64,000 bases of DNA. Source: Nocardioides cavernae. Lineage in GTDB: Bacteria; Actinomycetota; Actinomycetes; Propionibacteriales; Nocardioidaceae. How positions within the stretch are numbered: position 1 is the stretch's first letter; every line of letters starts with the position of its first letter. The notes beneath the pieces are model-generated. The model did no database searches, was not told the origin of the DNA, and worked only from the letters and a program-made list of their open reading frames with translations. Location: assembly GCF_016907475.1 (NCBI RefSeq), contig NZ_JAFBCA010000001.1:3658001-3722000 (forward strand), written 5' to 3'. Position numbers and translations under genes: made by a program. Of this stretch, positions 60,468-64,000 are shown one piece after another.

Positions 60468-61265
60468 TCAGAAGCCCATGTCGAAGCCGCCGCCGTCGAA
60501 CCCGCCGTCGAAGCCTCCGCCGTCGCCACCCCCGTCGAAGCCACCGCCGTCGCCGCCGTCGCCGCCGTCGCCGCCGTCACCCCCACCGTCACCGTCGTAG
60601 CCGCCACCGAGGTCGCCGAACATCATGCCGCCCATGAACATCCAGGTCATGGGTCCGAAGGCGCCGAAGTAGCCCATCGCGTAGGGCTCGTAGGCGCGGC
60701 CGCCCTGCCAGTACGGGACTCGCTGCGGTCCGACCATCACCTTGCGCACGTCCGGCTCGGCGCCGGCGCGGACGCGCTCGACGTCCAGGGCGCAGGCAGG
60801 CACGTCCCGCTCGACACCGTCCGGAGGGACGTAGGGGACGTCACCCACTGAGGGGCCGTGGCGAGGATCGAAGAAGCAGGGCGGCCTCCGGGTCGGCAAC
60901 GCCTCGCCCGCGACGCGGGCGCGCACGCAGGCGACCGCGTAGCGACCGTCCTCGACGATCGCCGTCACGTGCCGGATGTCCTCGGGACCGCTGATCGAGT
61001 CACCGGCCGTCTTGGCGGACTCGTAGGAGTCGAGTGCCCGCTGGTAGTCGGCCGTGGCGCCGGCGTCGAGCTCGTGACCGCTCATCTCCAGGTCGAGCTG
61101 CTGCAGGTCCTCACCGAAAGCGGTGATGTCCTCGAAGGCCAGCTTCTTCACCGGCGCGAGCTCGTCCTCCCGCCGGGTCAGCTCACGCTCCTTGTTGCGG
61201 CGCGACGCACCGACCGCGACAGCTCCGAGCACCGCGAGGACGACCACGATCAGGATCAGCTCCAT
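60468..61265 (-). CDS. Membrane-anchored protein with Asp/Gly-rich tail
   Basis: A 265-residue protein. One N-terminal helix (ELILIVVVLAVLGAVAVGA) is followed by a charged coiled coil (RRNKERELTRREDELAPVKK), a globular middle with conserved-looking CVRARVAGEALPTRRPPCFFDPRHGPS, a Tyr/Met-rich patch (YAMGYFGAFGPMTWMFMGGMMFGD), and a tail of about 45 residues made of Gly-Gly-Asp, Gly-Gly-Phe-Asp and similar units ending FDMGF. The tail style is like that of the TPM-domain gene at 735. ATG 61265 follows TAGGCT at six bases. Role unknown. Confidence 0.7.
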   Translation of the reverse strand: MELILIVVVLAVLGAVAVGASRRNKERELTRREDELAPVKKLAFEDITAFGEDLQQLDLEMSGHELDAGATADYQRALDSYESAKTAGDSISGPEDIRHVTAIVEDGRYAVACVRARVAGEALPTRRPPCFFDPRHGPSVGDVPYVPPDGVERDVPACALDVERVRAGAEPDVRKVMVGPQRVPYWQGGRAYEPYAMGYFGAFGPMTWMFMGGMMFGDLGGGYDGDGGGDGGDGGDGGDGGGFDGGGDGGGFDGGFDGGGFDMGF

Positions 61266-61271
61266 GTCGAG

Positions 61272-61277
61272 AGCCTA
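61272..61277 (-). promoter_or_regulatory. -10 hexamer, leaderless type, for gene at 60468-61265
   Basis: TAGGCT on the minus strand lies six bases before the ATG at 61265. Confidence 0.6.
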
Positions 61278-61315
61278 CGTCCGGGCGGGTGCGCCCTCCT
61301 GTGGGACGCTGGGGC

Positions 61316-61924
61316 ATGCCGCCCACGGTCATCCCGATGCTGCCCTGCGCCGACATCGACGAGGTCGCGGAGTTCCTCACTGCGCTCGGCTTCACGGTCA
61401 CCTACCGGCAGACCAGGCCCAACCCGTTCGTCGCGCTCGAGGGCCACGGGTTCCCGATCCAGTACTACGGACTCGAGGGACACGTCGCCGAACACTCGCA
61501 CAGCACCTGCGGGGTGTTGGTCGCCGACACCGAGGCGATGTTCGAGACCTTCGCAGCCGGGCTCCGCGCCCGTTACGGAAAGCTCCCGGTGTCAGGTCTT
61601 CCCCGCATCACCCGCCCTCGGCCCCGCAAGAACGTCGGAGGCGTGTCCGGGTTCAGCCTGATCGACCCTGCGGGCAACTGGATCCGGTTCTTCCGCGACG
61701 GCCCTCCGGACCCGGTCGGCGAGGCGTCCCCGCTGCGGGAGGGCCTGCTCAACGCCGTCGTGCTCGCTGACAGCAAGGGCGACCCGGTGCAGGCGGCGAA
61801 GATCCTGCGGGGTGCCGTGCGGCGGGCAGACCCGTCCGATCCTGCCCTTCCCGAGGCTCGGGACTTCCTCGCGGAGCTGGACGAGAGGACGTCGCCGCCG
61901 GGTCTGGATGGAACCTCCGTCTGA
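61316..61924 (+). CDS. VOC-family protein with helical C-terminal extension
   Basis: A 202-residue protein. The first 125 residues are a bleomycin-resistance-like VOC domain: VIPMLPCADIDEVAEFLTALGFTVTY, FPIQYYGLEGH, CGVLVADTEAMFETF and GFSLIDPAGNWIRFF, with the DPxGN turn and Trp-x-Arg-Phe end. The last 70 residues are helical and TPR-like (EGLLNAVVLADSKGDPVQAAKILRGAV), an uncommon addition. ATG 61316. Ligand unknown. Confidence 0.8.
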   Translation: MPPTVIPMLPCADIDEVAEFLTALGFTVTYRQTRPNPFVALEGHGFPIQYYGLEGHVAEHSHSTCGVLVADTEAMFETFAAGLRARYGKLPVSGLPRITRPRPRKNVGGVSGFSLIDPAGNWIRFFRDGPPDPVGEASPLREGLLNAVVLADSKGDPVQAAKILRGAVRRADPSDPALPEARDFLAELDERTSPPGLDGTSV

Positions 61925-61955
61925 TCTGGGGTGCTCATGGGGGGCACGAGGTCGG

Positions 61956-62168
61956 ATGGGCGCCCACAGTGGGGAGGTGAGCAGCCAACCCTCCACCACC
62001 CGCGTCCGGGCCGCCGATGCGGCGGCCACGCTCGCCGTCCTGGTGGTCGGCGCATCGCTGCTCGCGATGATCGCCCCGCTCACCTCCGCGTTCGCGGTCG
62101 TGCTGACCGCCGTGCTCTACATCCCGATGCGCCGTCGCGCCGGAGGCGCTGGGACGCCCGCCGGGTAG
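61956..62168 (+). CDS. Small two-helix membrane protein
   Basis: About 70 residues; AADAAATLAVLVVGASLLAMIAPLTSAFAVVLTAVLYIPMRRR forms one long or two short membrane helices followed by a basic stop-transfer patch. ATG 61956 has GAGG upstream; GTG 61977 is an alternative. No family. Confidence 0.45.
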   Translation: MGAHSGEVSSQPSTTRVRAADAAATLAVLVVGASLLAMIAPLTSAFAVVLTAVLYIPMRRRAGGAGTPAG

Positions 62169-62314
62169 CGCGCGCCGGGCGCTTCGTCCGCGACCGACCG
62201 GCCTCCGAGCTGTCTGGCCCGCCCTTGTGCCGGGTCGGGGGTTGCGCTATGCCTCGATGGTGGGGCCGCCGTCGTGCCGCCATCCCTGTGCAGCCCCGGG
62301 TGAGGAGCATGACC

Positions 62315-63283
62315 ATGGATGAATCGCAGCGTCTCCCCGAGGCGCAGGAGGTCGACCCGGCACTCCTCGAGCTCCCCGCGTCGGCGCCGCCGTCCACCCA
62401 CGCGATGACCCACGTCGAGGACGCACTGCGGTCGAGTGGGCTCCAGTCCGAGATCGCCGAGGTCCTCCCCACGCGCGGCGGTCACGTGGCGGACCGGATC
62501 TGGGACGTCTGGACCGATGTCGAGTGGTCGGACGCCTTCCGGGTGAAGCCCACGCTCGACCTCGACGTCGAGCTCGACCGGTTCCGGTGGCCGGCGGGGC
62601 TGTACATCCCCAGGGACGCCGACTACCGGGACCACTGGATGGTGCCGCCCCCCGACCAGCAGCGCTACGCCCTGGCGTGGCCCACGACGGGGAGCCCCAC
62701 GCGACCGGACTGGGCTTCGGCGCAGACGGGCGACCTGTTCACGTACGCGATCGTGCCGTGGACGTCGCCGGGCGCCGACGTCCGTTCGGAAGCGGGGATC
62801 GGGATCCGGTACTCCCCGACGTTCACCCTCGGCACCGTGGACTTCCAGCCGATGGTGAACGTCAAGGACGGCATCCTCGCCGCCGTGCTCGACTACTACC
62901 CGACTCTCTCCGCAGGCCACGTCACGCTGCGAGCGAGCGTCGTGCTGGCGTCCTGGCAGGTGATTCCCGGTGGTTTCGACCTGCTCGACCACGCCGTGTC
63001 GCCGATCGCCGGCATCACCCGCGACCAGAGCTACGGACCCGAGCGCGCCAAGCTGCCGGGTTCGCTGTTCACGCCGCGCCCCTTCCGCAAGCGCTTCCTC
63101 GTCCAGGGCGGACGCGACTACCTCTTCGGGGTCGTGGGCCGCGTCGAGGCGATGTCGACGCTCACGGACCCGCAGGGGCGGCCGCTCACCGGCACGAACG
63201 GCACCAACTTCAAGGTGTACACGTGGATCACGCTCGGCATCCCCTACATGACGGTCGACACCGTCCAGGTGCACATCCCGTAG
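62315..63283 (+). CDS. Hypothetical beta-rich protein
   Basis: A 322-residue soluble protein with no signal peptide. A Pro/Ala/Glu-rich N terminus of 40 residues is followed by beta-rich sequence with many Trp and Tyr (DRIWDVWTDVEWSDAF, YRDHWMVPPPDQQRYALAWP, GIGIRYSPTFTLGTVDFQPMV, TWITLGIPYMTVDTVQVHIP). I recognise no domain. ATG 62315 is chosen because GAGGAG ends seven bases upstream; the ATG at 62309 is too close to it. It converges on ribA. Confidence 0.6.
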   Translation: MDESQRLPEAQEVDPALLELPASAPPSTHAMTHVEDALRSSGLQSEIAEVLPTRGGHVADRIWDVWTDVEWSDAFRVKPTLDLDVELDRFRWPAGLYIPRDADYRDHWMVPPPDQQRYALAWPTTGSPTRPDWASAQTGDLFTYAIVPWTSPGADVRSEAGIGIRYSPTFTLGTVDFQPMVNVKDGILAAVLDYYPTLSAGHVTLRASVVLASWQVIPGGFDLLDHAVSPIAGITRDQSYGPERAKLPGSLFTPRPFRKRFLVQGGRDYLFGVVGRVEAMSTLTDPQGRPLTGTNGTNFKVYTWITLGIPYMTVDTVQVHIP

Positions 63284-63299
63284 CGACCGGCCGCGCGAC

Positions 63300-63953
63300 T
63301 CAGAGCCCCGGCAGCTGCAGCACGTGGCCACCGGCAGCCTTGGTGGCCAGGTATCCGTGGTTGACCGCGCTCAGGTGCAGCCCGGTGCGCACCCGGCGCT
63401 CGACCCGCAGGCCGGCCGCCTCGAGCTGGGCGGCCTTGTCGGGGTTGTTCGAGAGCAGGTCGAGCCGGTCGACGCCGAGAGCCTCGAGCATCTGCACGGC
63501 GACGGTGTAGTCGCGCGCGTCGTCGGCGAAGCCGAGCGCCCGGTTGGCCTCGTAGGTGTCGAGGCCGCGGTCCTGGAGGGCGTAGGCGTCGATCTTGTTG
63601 TAGAGCCCGATGTCGCGTCCCTCCTGGCGCAGGTAGAGCAGGTAACCGCCGGCGTGGCTGACGCGTCTGATCGCCTCCTCCAGCTGGGGCCCGCAGTCGC
63701 AGCGTGCACTGCCGAGCACGTCGCCGGTGAGGCACTCGCTGTGCAGCCGCACGAGGGGTACGCCGACGGGGCGGGCGTCGTCGTACGCACGGCTCCCCAG
63801 CCCGATGGCCACGTGCTCCCGACCGTCGACCAGTCCGTGGAAGGTGGTCAGCCGGGCGGGCACCGAGGTGCCGTCGGCCAGTCGCAACGGCAGGTCCACC
63901 GCTCGCCGGACGGACGCAGCGGGCAGCCCGCCGAGGACGGGTTCGATGCTCAT
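63300..63953 (-). CDS. ribA: GTP cyclohydrolase II
   Basis: Opens GTP to give the first riboflavin precursor. 217 residues. The zinc-binding Cys cluster is in RLHSECLTGDVLGSARCDCGPQL, the catalytic region in YLLYLRQEGRDIGLYNKIDAYALQD, and DLLSNNPDKAAQL and GLHLSAVNHGYLATK complete the pattern. It is a stand-alone cyclohydrolase, without the fused DHBP synthase of RibBA. ATG 63953 overlaps the stop of the upstream gene by four bases, so the two are cotranscribed. Confidence 0.93.
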   Translation of the reverse strand: MSIEPVLGGLPAASVRRAVDLPLRLADGTSVPARLTTFHGLVDGREHVAIGLGSRAYDDARPVGVPLVRLHSECLTGDVLGSARCDCGPQLEEAIRRVSHAGGYLLYLRQEGRDIGLYNKIDAYALQDRGLDTYEANRALGFADDARDYTVAVQMLEALGVDRLDLLSNNPDKAAQLEAAGLRVERRVRTGLHLSAVNHGYLATKAAGGHVLQLPGL

Positions 63954-64000
63954 CCGGTCTCCTCGAAGCGCGGCGAGAGGGCGTAGCGCAGCAAGACGAC
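63950..64000 (-). CDS. C-terminal end of a RibD-C/pyrimidine reductase-like gene, 5' part outside window
   Basis: Only 16 residues and the stop are visible: VVLLRYALSPRFEETG. The VVLLRY strand is like the last strand of dihydrofolate reductase/RibD-C proteins (compare IVLLRYAKP at the end of the gene at 13925). Its overlap with ribA supports a pyrimidine reductase of the riboflavin pathway, but too little is seen to be sure. Confidence 0.45.
   Translation of the reverse strand, partial: VVLLRYALSPRFEETG

Noticed and set aside
1..64000. tRNA genes, IS elements, phage integrase and attachment sites
   Set aside because: I looked for tRNA cloverleaf ends, transposase DDE or integrase R-H-R-Y motifs and flanking direct repeats and found none. 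A tRNAscan or ISfinder run could still show something I missed.

Overview
The window is high-GC DNA (third positions almost always G or C, many GTG starts) from an actinobacterium. Gene content fits the Nocardioidaceae, probably Nocardioides or a relative: GlnE beside a GlnA2-type glutamine synthetase, a NAD+ synthetase with a fused amidase domain, WXG100-like proteins, a SAV_915-family protein and a leaderless-type promoter in front of many genes. The genus is inferred from gene style, not shown by a marker gene. Coding density is about 95 percent. I found no tRNA, rRNA, CRISPR array, intact insertion sequence or prophage.

Layout. 1-9.5 kb: ctlX (cut by the window edge), a TPM-domain surface protein, a threonine-aldolase-like enzyme, the cobT-cobS-cobU operon for the lower half of cobalamin, and an orphan DEAH helicase. 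9.6-23.5 kb: an accessory-looking mix of a DHA2 drug exporter, VOC proteins, a double-cupredoxin secreted protein, a LuxR-type regulator, methyltransferase, YecM-like protein, ECF sigma factor with a coupled membrane protein, a decayed HNH endonuclease tail, and satD with a coupled membrane gene behind two palindromic operators. 23.5-42.4 kb: mostly core genes (glnE, glnA2, nadE, panB, map, rnpB), with a small ESX-like cluster, a two-component system flanked by small secreted proteins, and an H1-like lysine-rich protein. The RNase P RNA gene lies directly after map.

42.4-56 kb is the notable region. A caspase-like protease with an EF-hand loop sits divergent to an EACC1-type small protein, a family known from NTP-dependent conflict systems. 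Next to them, a seven-gene run on the minus strand, with four overlapping junctions and two gaps under 40 bases, encodes tyrosinase, a DUF2182 membrane protein, and two copies of a zinc-metallopeptidase plus metallo-beta-lactamase-fold pair with a patatin phospholipase between them. A divergent M43 metallopeptidase without a signal peptide, a small lipocalin-like protein and a three-helix membrane protein follow. Almost every product is a predicted hydrolase or oxidase without an export signal. I read this as a candidate undescribed intracellular effector or defence locus; that reading is inference.

56-64 kb: a DHA2 exporter fused to beta-sandwich domains and preceded by a leaderless nine-codon ORF, a secreted RTX-like protein, several hypotheticals, and ribA with the last codons of a RibD-C-like gene at the edge.

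A recurring signal is a TAnnnT hexamer 5 to 9 bases (mostly 6 or 7) before an ATG or GTG, pointing to leaderless transcription. The predicted 5' end of rnpB lies at the same distance from such a hexamer, which supports that reading.
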